A DNA stretch of 15,574 nt from an uncultured Romboutsia sp. (GCA_937907205.1 CALESE010000199.1:1-15574), one strand, 5' to 3'. Positions 7,623 through 14,419 are shown, numbered from the stretch's first letter. A program made the numbers and translations. Notes: generated by a model from the sequence alone, not told the origin.

Positions 7623-9530
7623 ATGAAAATATGTAAATTATGTGGAAAAGAATTTGAACCTAAAGTACATAATGCTGAAATATGTTATAGAGAACATTAT
7701 GTACCCTGTAGAATATGTGGAAAACCTGTTAATCTAAATGGAAGACCTAATAGAACAAAAAGATTAATGTATTTAGAAAGACATATAGCTTATTGTTCTA
7801 AAGATTGCGCTTGTAAGGGAATAGGTTTAGATAAACAAGAAAAAGCGGAGCAATTAATAGATTTAAATAAATTAAAATATTACATAGAACAAACTGCTAT
7901 ACCTATATCAGATATTGCAAAAATATTTAATACTTCAGTAGATTTTATTAATGCTAGGTGTAAAAATAATAACTTTATAAGATCTGAAACTTTAAAAGAA
8001 CAAAGTCTTAATTTTAGAAATGAACAAATTAGCAAAGTACTTAAAAAGAAATATGAAAATGAAGATGCAAAAAAAGCTATGATCCAAAAACAACAAAATA
8101 CTTATGAACAAAAAACTGGTTATAAATCAAATTTTCAAAATCCTGAAAGTCGATTAAAAGGGAAAAAGACTAAATTAGAAAAATACGGTAATGAAAATTA
8201 TACTAATCCTAAAAAAATGATAGAAACCAGAAAAAGAAAAAATCAAGGTAAATTTTGGACAGATGAACAAATTCAAAAAGGCATGAAAACTAGAATAAAA
8301 TTATATGGTAGTAATAATAATAGAGCAAAAATTATACAAACTAATTTAAAAAATCATAATATAAAATGGTGGATAAATCCGGAAAAAATTAAATTAACTT
8401 GGAATAATAAATCTAAAGAAGAAAAACAAAATATTGTTACTAAACAACAAAAAACTTGTTTAAAAAAATATAATAAAGTTAATCCTATGCAAACAATTGA
8501 AATACAAAATAAAATAAAACAGAAGTTTATTAAAAAATATGGTGTAGATAATCCTTTTAAAGATCCTAAGATAAAAGAACAAATAGCTAAAACTAATTTA
8601 GCTAGATATGGAACAGTATATCCTATTACTTTATTCTCATATTTAAATAATAAAACCATTTCCAAGATTAATAAAAGAATCAATGAAAAATTAAAACATA
8701 TAGGTTGTGATACAGAATTAGAAAAGATAGTAGGTAATAATTCATATGATATTTTAGTTAAACCAAATACTTTATTAGAAATAAATCCTACTTATACACA
8801 TAATTCTACAGTCGGTCCTTTTATAGGAGGCAGACATATTTCACCAAAAGATAAAGATTATCATATTAACAAAACAAATAAAGCAATTGAAAACAAGTTT
8901 AATTGTATTCATTTCTTTGATTGGGAAGATGAAGATAAATTAATAAATTTTTTAAAACCCAAACAAAAAATTTATGCAAGAAATTGCATATTAAAAGAAA
9001 TAACTAAAAATGAAATTGATTCATTTTTGAATAAATATCATTTTCAAAATACCTGTAATAATCAACAAATTAAATTAGGATTATTTTATAATAATGAATT
9101 AATTCAAGTAATGTCATTTGGTAAGCCTAGATATAATAAAAACTATGAATGGGAGTTATTAAGATTATGTACACATTGTGATTATATTATAATAGGTGGA
9201 TCCGAAAAATTATTTAAATATTTTATAAATAGCTATAATCCTAGGTCTATTATATCTTATTGTGATAATTCTAAATTTACAGGTAATGTATATAAAAGAC
9301 TAGGTTTTAAATTTAAAAATCTATCGGCTCCTAGGGTTCATTGGTATAATATGAAAACAAAACGTCATATTACAGATAGTTTATTAAATCAAAGGGGATT
9401 TTCCCAACTTCATAATGACAATAATTATACTTTATATAATAAAGGCGATAATAACAAAGAATTGATGTTAAACAATGGATATGTTCAAGTATATGACTGT
9501 GGTCAATCTACCTATATTTATGTAAAATAA
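7623..9530 (+). CDS. freestanding homing endonuclease, EDxHD/Vsr-like core with GNAT-like C-terminal domain
   Basis: This is 635 residues, Lys/Asn-rich and basic. Residues 1-65 form Cys clusters (CKLCGKEF; CRICGKPV; CSKDCAC) that suggest zinc binding. Residues 75-105 look like a helix-turn-helix (ISDIAKIFNTSVDFINARCKNN). Residues 150-345 carry repeated 'KYGVDNPFKDPKIKEQIAKT' units, as in phage endonucleases with DUF723-like DNA-binding repeats. Residues 350-445 resemble the Vsr-like/EDxHD nuclease core (LLEINPTYTHNS near 386, DYHINKTNKA near 410, HFFDWEDED near 437). Residues 447-590 match the associated GNAT-like domain (ARNCILKEITKNEIDSFLNKYHFQ; LGLFYNNELIQVMSFGKPR; IIGGSEKLFKYF; IISYCDNSKFTGNVYKRLGF). 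The C-terminus is YDCGQSTYIY. Such genes cut related phage DNA and copy themselves into the gap. It is probably an insertion between two virion genes. Catalytic residues are assigned by resemblance only. Confidence 0.8.
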   Translation: MKICKLCGKEFEPKVHNAEICYREHYVPCRICGKPVNLNGRPNRTKRLMYLERHIAYCSKDCACKGIGLDKQEKAEQLIDLNKLKYYIEQTAIPISDIAKIFNTSVDFINARCKNNNFIRSETLKEQSLNFRNEQISKVLKKKYENEDAKKAMIQKQQNTYEQKTGYKSNFQNPESRLKGKKTKLEKYGNENYTNPKKMIETRKRKNQGKFWTDEQIQKGMKTRIKLYGSNNNRAKIIQTNLKNHNIKWWINPEKIKLTWNNKSKEEKQNIVTKQQKTCLKKYNKVNPMQTIEIQNKIKQKFIKKYGVDNPFKDPKIKEQIAKTNLARYGTVYPITLFSYLNNKTISKINKRINEKLKHIGCDTELEKIVGNNSYDILVKPNTLLEINPTYTHNSTVGPFIGGRHISPKDKDYHINKTNKAIENKFNCIHFFDWEDEDKLINFLKPKQKIYARNCILKEITKNEIDSFLNKYHFQNTCNNQQIKLGLFYNNELIQVMSFGKPRYNKNYEWELLRLCTHCDYIIIGGSEKLFKYFINSYNPRSIISYCDNSKFTGNVYKRLGFKFKNLSAPRVHWYNMKTKRHITDSLLNQRGFSQLHNDNNYTLYNKGDNNKELMLNNGYVQVYDCGQSTYIYVK

Positions 9531-9561
9531 TATTAGATATATACGAGAGGATGATGTTACT

Positions 9562-9705
9562 ATGCCTGATATGATAAAAAAATCCGATATAATGGACTAT
9601 GGCTATTATGATGAGACAAATAAATATATTATCAAATTAAATAAAGAGATATTAAAAGAAATATTTAATGCTGATGATATAATTTTCGAAGAAGTATATA
9701 AGTAG
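9562..9705 (+). CDS. 47-residue hypothetical protein
   Basis: ATG 9562 follows GAGAGG (9545-9550). The earlier ATGs at 9551 and 9554 open a frame that stops after eight or seven codons, so they are not the start. The product (MPDMIKKSDIMDYGYYDETN..., ending FEEVYK) is short, with mixed charge and no recognisable motif. It lies 31 nt after the endonuclease and directly before a terminator, so it may be co-transcribed with the endonuclease. It could be a small accessory gene carried with the mobile element or a host-phage gene displaced by it. Confidence 0.55.
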   Translation: MPDMIKKSDIMDYGYYDETNKYIIKLNKEILKEIFNADDIIFEEVYK

Positions 9706-9711
9706 AAAAAT

Positions 9712-9743
9712 AAAGAGGTATCTTTTATACCTCTTTTTCTTTA
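9712..9743 (+). terminator. rho-independent terminator after the endonuclease unit
   Basis: AAAGAGGTAT (9712-9721) pairs perfectly with ATACCTCTTT (9727-9736) around a 5-nt loop, followed by TTCTTT. It would end transcripts from the 7576 promoter. Confidence 0.85.
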
Positions 9744-9765
9744 CAAAAAATGTCAATAAATATAA

Positions 9766-9861
9766 TTTGAAAAAACTTCTAATTATAATTTAATGATCCA
9801 AAATAATTGGAAAGGAATATATGATTGTGGTCAATCTGTTTATATATGGAATAAAGAGTAA
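9766..9861 (+). pseudogene. C-terminal relic of a second homing endonuclease
   Basis: The open frame after the TAA at 9763-9765 ends at TAA 9859-9861. Its last part reads LMIQNNWKGIYDCGQSVYIW, which parallels the end of the endonuclease at 7623-9530 (LMLNNGYVQVYDCGQSTYIY). The two share the bases TGTGGTCAATCT. There is no ribosome binding site, and nothing upstream resembles the nuclease or GNAT-like domains. It is the truncated tail of a paralogue, left by an earlier insertion or by recombination between two copies. Confidence 0.75.
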
Positions 9862-9880
9862 TATTACTCTTTATTTTTTA
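9850..9880 (+). terminator. rho-independent terminator at the end of the relic
   Basis: AATAAAGAGTAAT (9850-9862) and ATTACTCTTTATT (9863-9875) form a perfect inverted repeat followed by TTTTA. The stem includes the relic's stop codon. The next gene (9923) would need its own promoter or read-through; 9881-9922 contains only weak promoter-like AT sequence and AGGAGG. Confidence 0.75.
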
Positions 9881-9922
9881 TTGTAAAATATTAATAGATA
9901 ACTTTTTATTAGGAGGATACTT

Positions 9923-10709
9923 ATGTCTAAAAATAAAGGACTTTTCGAATTACAAGATGCAGGATTTAATATTGGTGTAAATGTTAGAATAAGAAAAATA
10001 AATAAATATACAGGGCATGAAATTGAAAAACGAGAAGGGCATAATAGATGCTTAAAAACCCAATTAATGCGGTATTGTTAAATGGTTAAATGGTGAATTT
10101 AATGATACTCAACCATTTTTATTACATTATGATTGGATTCCAAGATATTTAGGGGTAGGAACTAATAGTGCTACAGCAGAATCACCTTCAGGTATAACTA
10201 CTGAAGTAACAGTTAATGATACTAGATTACTTGATGAAATATCACCTAGAATTAAATTACCTGATAGAAATAAAGTAGTAAATAGAAGTACACAAAATTA
10301 TATTCAACTTATCATCTCTACATATTTACCAGAAGAATATTATTTAAATGAAAGTATAGGTGAAGCTGGTCTATTTTCAGGAGAAACAGGTAATAATTGT
10401 TTATTTAGAATTACTTTTGATCCTATTAGAAAAGATGTAGATAGTATAGTTGAAGTTAATTGGACTATATCAGTTATATCAGTTGAAAGCACAGGAGAAG
10501 TATATGAAGAAATAGACAAAATTGATTTAAGACAAGCTGTGAATAATTTATTAGATAAATTTGCTCAATTACATCCTGAATTACAAGAAGCATGTAATCA
10601 TTTAAAATCACCTGGTATATATAATTATGGTAGATTAGATGTTTCTCAAACAGAAATAGATGATACTACTAAATTATTAGCACAAGATTATAATAATTTA
10701 AATAAATAA
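9923..10709 (+). CDS. virion-type structural protein, split by a +1 frame change at CGG 10070
   Basis: ATG 9923 follows AGGAGG (9911-9916). Frame 1 encodes 49 residues (MSKNKGLFELQDAGFNIG...HNRCLKTQLM), then CGG TAT TGT TAA. The +1 frame continues without interruption for about 212 residues (GIVKWLNGEF; DWIPRYLGVGTNS; LIISTYLPEEYYL; SIGEAGLFSGETGNN; VNWTISVISVES) to TAA 10707-10709. Skipping C10070 joins 'LM' to 'GIVKWLNGEF', a natural continuation. Full length would be about 261 residues. Similar proteins with a YLGVGT segment and a 'GEAGLFS' segment are, from memory, found in Firmicutes phage late regions, but I cannot name the family. The second half shows no further decay, so either the gene is recoded or the lesion is recent. 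Confidence 0.75.
10067..10073 (+). other. +1 frameshift site ATG-C-GGT
   Basis: In the zero frame ATG CGG TAT TGT TAA ends at 10081. In the +1 frame a TAA at 10065-10067 closes the upstream side, so the change must happen between 10068 and 10078. Omitting C10070 gives M-G-I-V-K-W. The local geometry (NNN, C, GGN) matches the site at 1626-1634. Confidence 0.6.
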
Positions 10710-10713
10710 TATT

Positions 10714-10739
10714 TTCCTCTCACCTTTAGGTGAGGGGGG
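10714..10739 (+). other. strong GC-rich RNA hairpin between two virion genes
   Basis: CCTCTCACC (10716-10724) pairs with GGTGAGGGG (10729-10737) through a TTTA loop, including one G-U pair, with further possible U-G pairs at the base. It is far more GC-rich than its surroundings. No T-run follows on either strand, so a classical terminator is unlikely; an mRNA stability or processing element is possible. Confidence 0.6.
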
Positions 10740-10760
10740 TATTAAAAGATTAATTTTAAT

Positions 10761-10777
10761 ACTTCCGGAAAGGAAGT
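10761..10777 (+). promoter_or_regulatory. small hairpin overlapping the ribosome binding site of the 10782 gene
   Basis: ACTTCC (10761-10766) can pair with GGAAGT (10772-10777) around GGAAA. The Shine-Dalgarno region AAAGGAAG (10769-10776) lies in the loop and 3' strand, 5 nt before ATG 10782. It may modulate initiation; a 6-bp stem is only modest evidence. Confidence 0.4.
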
Positions 10778-10781
10778 TAAA

Positions 10782-11324
10782 ATGTCACAAATAAAAGGAA
10801 AATATCTCAAAGATGAAAATAGTGAAATATTTAGTCCTATAACACATTCTAGTGCTGTATATAATAATGTAAATAATTTAGACATGGAAGCAATAACAAT
10901 ATCCTTTGAAGGAGATACTGTTATTAAGCTCTCACAAAGTTGAGCTGTAAGCAAAATTCCATTTAATACAGTTATAAATAAAATTAATAATAATTTAACT
11001 TTATCCAATAATACTATAATTATAGGATCAAACATAAAATATATTGAAGTCTCAGGTAATTTAAATGTTTGGACTAGCCCTAGCCTTCAAGAAGCTAATT
11101 TTAGTATAGAATTAAAAAGAAATAATAATAGAGTAGTTTTAGTTAGTGCAGATTCTTCAAAACCATCAGATACTCCTTTATTATCATTATCAATTTCACC
11201 TATAATTTGGGATGTACAAAATAGAGATATTATAGAATTCACATATAGTAGTGATGGTAGTGGAAATCATAACATAATAGGTAGACGAAGTAATTCTTAT
11301 ATAACAGTAAAAAAATTATATTAA
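10782..11324 (+). CDS. virion-associated protein with one in-frame TGA
   Basis: ATG 10782 follows AAAGGAAG. The frame reads MSQIKGKYLKDENSEIFSPI, a start seen in structural proteins of Firmicutes phages, through 53 codons to TGA at 10941-10943. It continues in the same frame as AVSKIPFNTVINKINNNLTL, YIEVSGNLNVW, IELKRNNNRVVLVS, IIWDVQNRDIIEFTYS, ending SNSYITVKKLY and TAA 11322-11324. The full product would be 180 residues. The second half resembles a jelly-roll/TNF-like tip. Trp at the TGA (QS-W-AVSKIPF) would fit; a TGG to TGA change is the simplest cause. The downstream part has no ATG with a ribosome binding site near the TGA, so independent initiation is unlikely. The family name is unknown. 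Confidence 0.7.
10941..10943 (+). other. in-frame TGA codon
   Basis: CAA AGT TGA GCT GTA sits in the middle of an otherwise open frame of 181 codons. All other genes here use TGG for Trp, and none of the roughly 18 visible gene ends uses TGA. It could be a nonsense mutation, a base-call error, or readthrough. Confidence 0.7.
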
Positions 11325-11384
11325 TAAAATATATGTAAAATAATAATAGATTAAAAAATATATTAAAGGAGGAAAGATATTCCA

Positions 11385-11846
11385 ATGCAAATAACAAAAA
11401 AAGAAATAATGCAAAAATTATATGATATCGAAGAAAAAGAAGGAATAAAAGTAGGGAGATTAATTCAAAAAATTGTTAGAAATGAATTAATTCCAATAGA
11501 TGTAATTGCCTTTATTAATAAACATGATAAAGACTTTTTACAAATTTATAATACTTATAATATTATTTATAATTCAAAAAATAAAAATCCATTATATAGA
11601 AATTTAAGAAATAAAGATTTACCATTAGAAGAAAAAGCAATAGCAATGAGTTCTCTAGTAACTAAAATTTTAATTTCTTATAGTAAAATTAATGATATTA
11701 AAGAAAGAGAAATATTTTCTCAAGCAATGAACATACAAGAAATAAATGATGCTTTAACTAAATATGCTTTATTTAATGATAGTCAATTATTAGAAAAATG
11801 CTGTAATGATGTAAGAGAACTATTACAAATTTTATATATAGATTAA
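11385..11846 (+). CDS. hypothetical helical protein upstream of the portal gene
   Basis: This is 153 residues, almost wholly helix-forming, with no recognised domain. AAAGGAGG at 11365-11372 lies 12 nt before ATG, longer than usual; an in-frame ATT at 11379 (ATT CCA ATG) would have better spacing, but ATT starts are rare and I keep ATG. The protein is rich in Lys, Glu, Ile and Asn, with an N-terminal IMQKLYDIEEKEGIKVGRLIQKI helix and a C-terminal CCNDVRELLQILYID helix. It is 13 nt upstream of the small membrane peptide and close to the portal gene, so a role in head assembly or packaging is possible but unproven. Confidence 0.7.
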   Translation: MQITKKEIMQKLYDIEEKEGIKVGRLIQKIVRNELIPIDVIAFINKHDKDFLQIYNTYNIIYNSKNKNPLYRNLRNKDLPLEEKAIAMSSLVTKILISYSKINDIKEREIFSQAMNIQEINDALTKYALFNDSQLLEKCCNDVRELLQILYID

Positions 11847-11859
11847 AGGAGGTTATTTT

Positions 11860-11988
11860 ATGTTTTATGTAATATTTTTAATTTTATGTGTATATATAAT
11901 AACAGGAATAATTAGAAATATAATTGATATTTATAAATTTTTCACAGAAGATATGAAAAAACCAGATAGAAAAAAATTATTTGAATAA
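11860..11988 (+). CDS. 42-residue single-helix membrane peptide
   Basis: ATG 11860 follows AAAGGAGG 6 nt upstream. Residues 2-24 (FYVIFLILCVYIITGIIRNI) form one hydrophobic helix. The tail KFFTEDMKKPDRKKLFE is charged and would be cytoplasmic by the positive-inside rule. There is no signal cleavage motif. It is sandwiched between the helical protein (13 nt) and the portal (19 nt), so it is co-expressed with head genes. It could be a holin-like or lysis-timing peptide or a membrane anchor; nothing in the sequence decides between these. Confidence 0.65.
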   Translation: MFYVIFLILCVYIITGIIRNIIDIYKFFTEDMKKPDRKKLFE

Positions 11989-12007
11989 AATAGGGAGGCT
12001 TTATTAA

Positions 12008-13891
12008 ATGGGAATTTTAAATAAATTAGCAGAAGGTATTTTTAAAATTAGAGTAGTACCTAAAACTAATCCAGATGAAACTACAGCATTTACAGATGCT
12101 GAAAATAGTGCTCCTAATAAAATAACAGATGCAATTGATTCAGGTAAAAGAATAGATTTATCAGATTTATTAAATATAACTTCACTAAAAGGCGATAGAA
12201 ATACAAAATATGAAATATTTGAAGAGATGGTTGCAGATGGTAGAATAGGTGCAGCTGTTGAAATGTATGCTAATGATACCGTGCAATATAACTCTCAAGG
12301 TAAAATAATTTGGGCAGAATCTTCTGATTCTGATACAGCTGAATATGCTAATAAGTTGATTGAAGATTTAAATATACCTGAAAATATATGGTCTTATGCG
12401 TATTGTATGTGGTTATATGGTGATGTATATTTAGAATTATTTCAAAATACATCTAATAATAATACAAAATCTACTTTATTACTAGAACCTGTAAAACAAA
12501 ATACAAGTGTTAGAACTCAAGTTCCAATTCAAGGAGCTAAATTAGAGAGATATGTAGAAAAAGTACCAAATCCAGCTGAAGTATATGACTTACAATCAAA
12601 AGGTAAAACAAGTGGATTTATTAGAAATAAAGATGATATAAATAGCACTTCACCAGATAATAAAAGTAATTATTGGTATTCTGGATCTGCTAGTAATATA
12701 GACATATTAAGTCCAACTAAATTTGTACATATTTGTTTATCTCCTAATATTAATAGATTTCCAGAATATTTTAGATTAATAAAAGATAATATTGAAGATA
12801 AAACTAGTAGTGGATATATTGATGGATCTAAAACTGAAAATTCAGGAGACTCTTTAACATTTCAAGTAAAAACAGGACAATCTATACTTGAAAATGTTTA
12901 TGGGCCTTATCAAACTTTAAAATTAAAAGAAGAATCAGTTTTATTGGAGAGAATAACAAAATCTTCTATAACTAGAGTTATTCAAGTAGAATTAGGAGAT
13001 CTGCCTGAAGCTAAAAAGAAAGAAAAACTAAGAGAAATAAAAAATCAAATTGAACAAACTCTAATTATGAATAAAGATGCAGGTACTCTGCAAAGTCGTG
13101 CAAGTGGACAACCTATAGAAAATATTTTATATACTGCAACCAGAAATGGTAAAGGAGGAATTTCCACTGTAAATATTGGTGGGGATGCTGATATTGGAAA
13201 TTTAGATGATTTGAATCAATCAGAAAATAAAGTATATGGCTCATTATTAATTCCTAAAGCTTTACTTGGAGCCGATATGGATGGTTCAGGTTTATCAAAT
13301 GGTGGATCATTAACTGAAATGAATACTACATATGCAAGACGTATTAAAAGAGGACAATTAGCTATTTGTTCTGCTATTAAAAATTTAATTAATATATTTG
13401 CATTATCAGAAGGATTAGGTGCTAAAATAGTTAATAATTTTGAAGTAAAACTTACTCCTATTATTACTGTTGAGGATAATCGTAGAGATGAGTTATTACA
13501 AAATAAAATTAGAAATGTTAATGATATGATAAGTTTAGTAGATAATTTAGAAAAAATTGATGAAACTACTAAATTAGATATGATTTTAGATTGGTTAGGA
13601 TCATATTTAAATCAACAAGATATTGTAGATATTATAAATAAACATCTAAAAGAATTAGAGCAAGATGAAGAAGAACAAAAAGAAGATATAGACAATAAAT
13701 CTAAAAAATCGATATCAAGTAATGGATCTAATACTCCTTCATTTTCATCATTTGATAATAACTTAATGAATAATGAAGAAGATATAGATGCAGATGTAGA
13801 TACAAATAATGAAGATAATAATCAAAATAACACTCCTGAATTATCAAATGAAGTAAATTTATCAGATATTGAAGGAGAAGATTTAGTATAA
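12008..13891 (+). CDS. portal protein, T4 gp20-like
   Basis: This is 627 residues, with AGGGAGG (11992-11998) before ATG. Residues 70-95 (FEEMVADGRIGAAVEMYANDTV) match the N-terminal portal pattern for recognising head subunits. Residues 322-350 (RVIQVELGDLPEAKKKEKLREIKNQIEQ) correspond to the T4 gp20 'vGnlPkaKAe.y...i' segment. Residues 384-435 (ISTVNIGGDADIGNLDDLNQSENKVYGSLLIPKALLG) correspond to its 'ittLPGGqnlGemdDv.yF..kLy.aLnvP..rl' segment. The final third has ARRIKRGQLAICSAIKNLINIF, typical of the portal clip and wing helices. The last 70 residues are Asp/Glu/Asn-rich and disordered (DEEEQKEDIDN). Twelve copies would form the DNA channel at one head vertex and dock the terminase. The assignment is by motif resemblance. 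Confidence 0.85.
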   Translation: MGILNKLAEGIFKIRVVPKTNPDETTAFTDAENSAPNKITDAIDSGKRIDLSDLLNITSLKGDRNTKYEIFEEMVADGRIGAAVEMYANDTVQYNSQGKIIWAESSDSDTAEYANKLIEDLNIPENIWSYAYCMWLYGDVYLELFQNTSNNNTKSTLLLEPVKQNTSVRTQVPIQGAKLERYVEKVPNPAEVYDLQSKGKTSGFIRNKDDINSTSPDNKSNYWYSGSASNIDILSPTKFVHICLSPNINRFPEYFRLIKDNIEDKTSSGYIDGSKTENSGDSLTFQVKTGQSILENVYGPYQTLKLKEESVLLERITKSSITRVIQVELGDLPEAKKKEKLREIKNQIEQTLIMNKDAGTLQSRASGQPIENILYTATRNGKGGISTVNIGGDADIGNLDDLNQSENKVYGSLLIPKALLGADMDGSGLSNGGSLTEMNTTYARRIKRGQLAICSAIKNLINIFALSEGLGAKIVNNFEVKLTPIITVEDNRRDELLQNKIRNVNDMISLVDNLEKIDETTKLDMILDWLGSYLNQQDIVDIINKHLKELEQDEEEQKEDIDNKSKKSISSNGSNTPSFSSFDNNLMNNEEDIDADVDTNNEDNNQNNTPELSNEVNLSDIEGEDLV

Positions 13892-13918
13892 GCAGTTTAT
13901 TAAGACTGCTTATTTTTT
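13888..13918 (+). terminator. rho-independent terminator after portal
   Basis: ATAAGCAGT (13888-13896) pairs with ACTGCTTAT (13905-13913) around TTATTAAG, then TTTTT. The stem starts inside the portal stop codon. Confidence 0.85.
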
Positions 13919-13934
13919 ATATAGGAGGATACGT

Positions 13935-14087
13935 ATGAAGAATTATTGTTATAAATGTACAGAAAGATGTTATAATTGTCATAGTAGTTGTGACAATTAT
14001 AAAAAGTATTTAAATGAATTAAATAACATAAAAAAGAATAGACAAATAGAAAAATTATTAGACAATAATTATAAAAGGAGGAAATAA
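13935..14087 (+). CDS. 50-residue Cys-rich protein, likely metal-binding
   Basis: ATG 13935 follows AGGAGG. The N-terminus has MKNYCYKCTERCYNCHSSC: six Cys and one His in the first 19 residues, arranged CxxC-x3-C-x2-CH-x2-C. The rest is a basic helix (YKKYLNELNNIKKNRQIEKLLDNNYKRRK). Small Cys-rich peptides of this shape are common in Firmicutes phages, though no function is known to me. The Cys pattern suggests a zinc ribbon or knuckle. Its last codons contain the AAAAGGAGG that serves the next gene (ATG 14090), a tight translational link. Confidence 0.75.
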   Translation: MKNYCYKCTERCYNCHSSCDNYKKYLNELNNIKKNRQIEKLLDNNYKRRK

Positions 14088-14089
14088 TT

Positions 14090-14326
14090 ATGAATTTGGA
14101 TGAAGAAACAGATATTTTGCTAACTCAATTAAACTTACTAAAACAAAAATTCTTAGATATGCAAAAAGATTTAAATTATTCTATGAGGGTAGATATTATA
14201 AATGCTGATATTAAAGATATTATAAAACGATCTGATAATTATGATATTTTAAAAAACAACCTTTATACTTATTTAGATAAAATAATGAAGGAAAAAATGA
14301 AGGAAAATTTTAATAATAATATTTAA
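14090..14326 (+). CDS. 78-residue helical hypothetical protein
   Basis: ATG 14090 lies 2 nt after the stop of the Cys-rich gene, and its AGGAGG lies within that gene. The first 45 residues look like coiled coil (DEETDILLTQLNLLKQKFLDMQKDL), and the rest is also helical, ending KEKMKENFNNNI. There is no recognised domain and no membrane segment. It is the last gene of the pair and is followed directly by a terminator. A subunit-binding or assembly role is possible but there is no specific evidence. Confidence 0.65.
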   Translation: MNLDEETDILLTQLNLLKQKFLDMQKDLNYSMRVDIINADIKDIIKRSDNYDILKNNLYTYLDKIMKEKMKENFNNNI

Positions 14327-14341
14327 CAAATATAAGAATAT

Positions 14342-14376
14342 AATAAACTAATATTTAAATATTAGTTTATTTTTTT
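14342..14376 (+). terminator. rho-independent terminator
   Basis: AATAAACTAATATTT (14342-14356) and AAATATTAGTTTATT (14357-14371) form a perfect 15-bp inverted repeat followed by TTTTT. It separates the Cys-rich/helical pair from the KTSC gene. Confidence 0.85.
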
Positions 14377-14386
14377 AATTATAACT

Positions 14387-14419
14387 TATATAACATGTTA
14401 TATATATAAAACATGTTTT
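14387..14419 (+). promoter_or_regulatory. two phased palindromes sharing AACATGTT, possible operator
   Basis: TATATAACATGTTATATA (14387-14404) is a perfect 18-bp palindrome and AAAACATGTTTT (14408-14419) is a perfect 12-bp palindrome. Their centres are 18 bp apart. They lie between a terminator and the KTSC gene's GAAGGAGG, where a promoter would be needed. TATAAC/TATAAA hexamers overlap them, but no good -35 is visible. As RNA, the two AACATGTT cores could also pair with each other. Confidence 0.5.

Noticed and set aside
9881..9922. Promoter for the 9923 gene
   Set aside because: TTGTAA at 9881 has only TTTTAT at the right spacing; too weak to call in such AT-rich sequence.
10716..10739. 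Terminator call for the GC-rich hairpin
   Set aside because: No T-run follows on either strand.
10941..10943. TGA as selenocysteine, or as general Trp (code 4)
   Set aside because: No selenoprotein context or SECIS-like structure was recognised. All other Trp codons in the window are TGG, whereas a code-4 AT-rich genome would use TGA widely.
548..11035. Minus-strand open frames (548-742, 2144-2332, 4226-4522, 5597-5794, 8354-8683, 10742-11035)
   Set aside because: They lie opposite well-supported + strand genes, lack ribosome binding sites and have low-complexity translations that mirror the sense codon bias.
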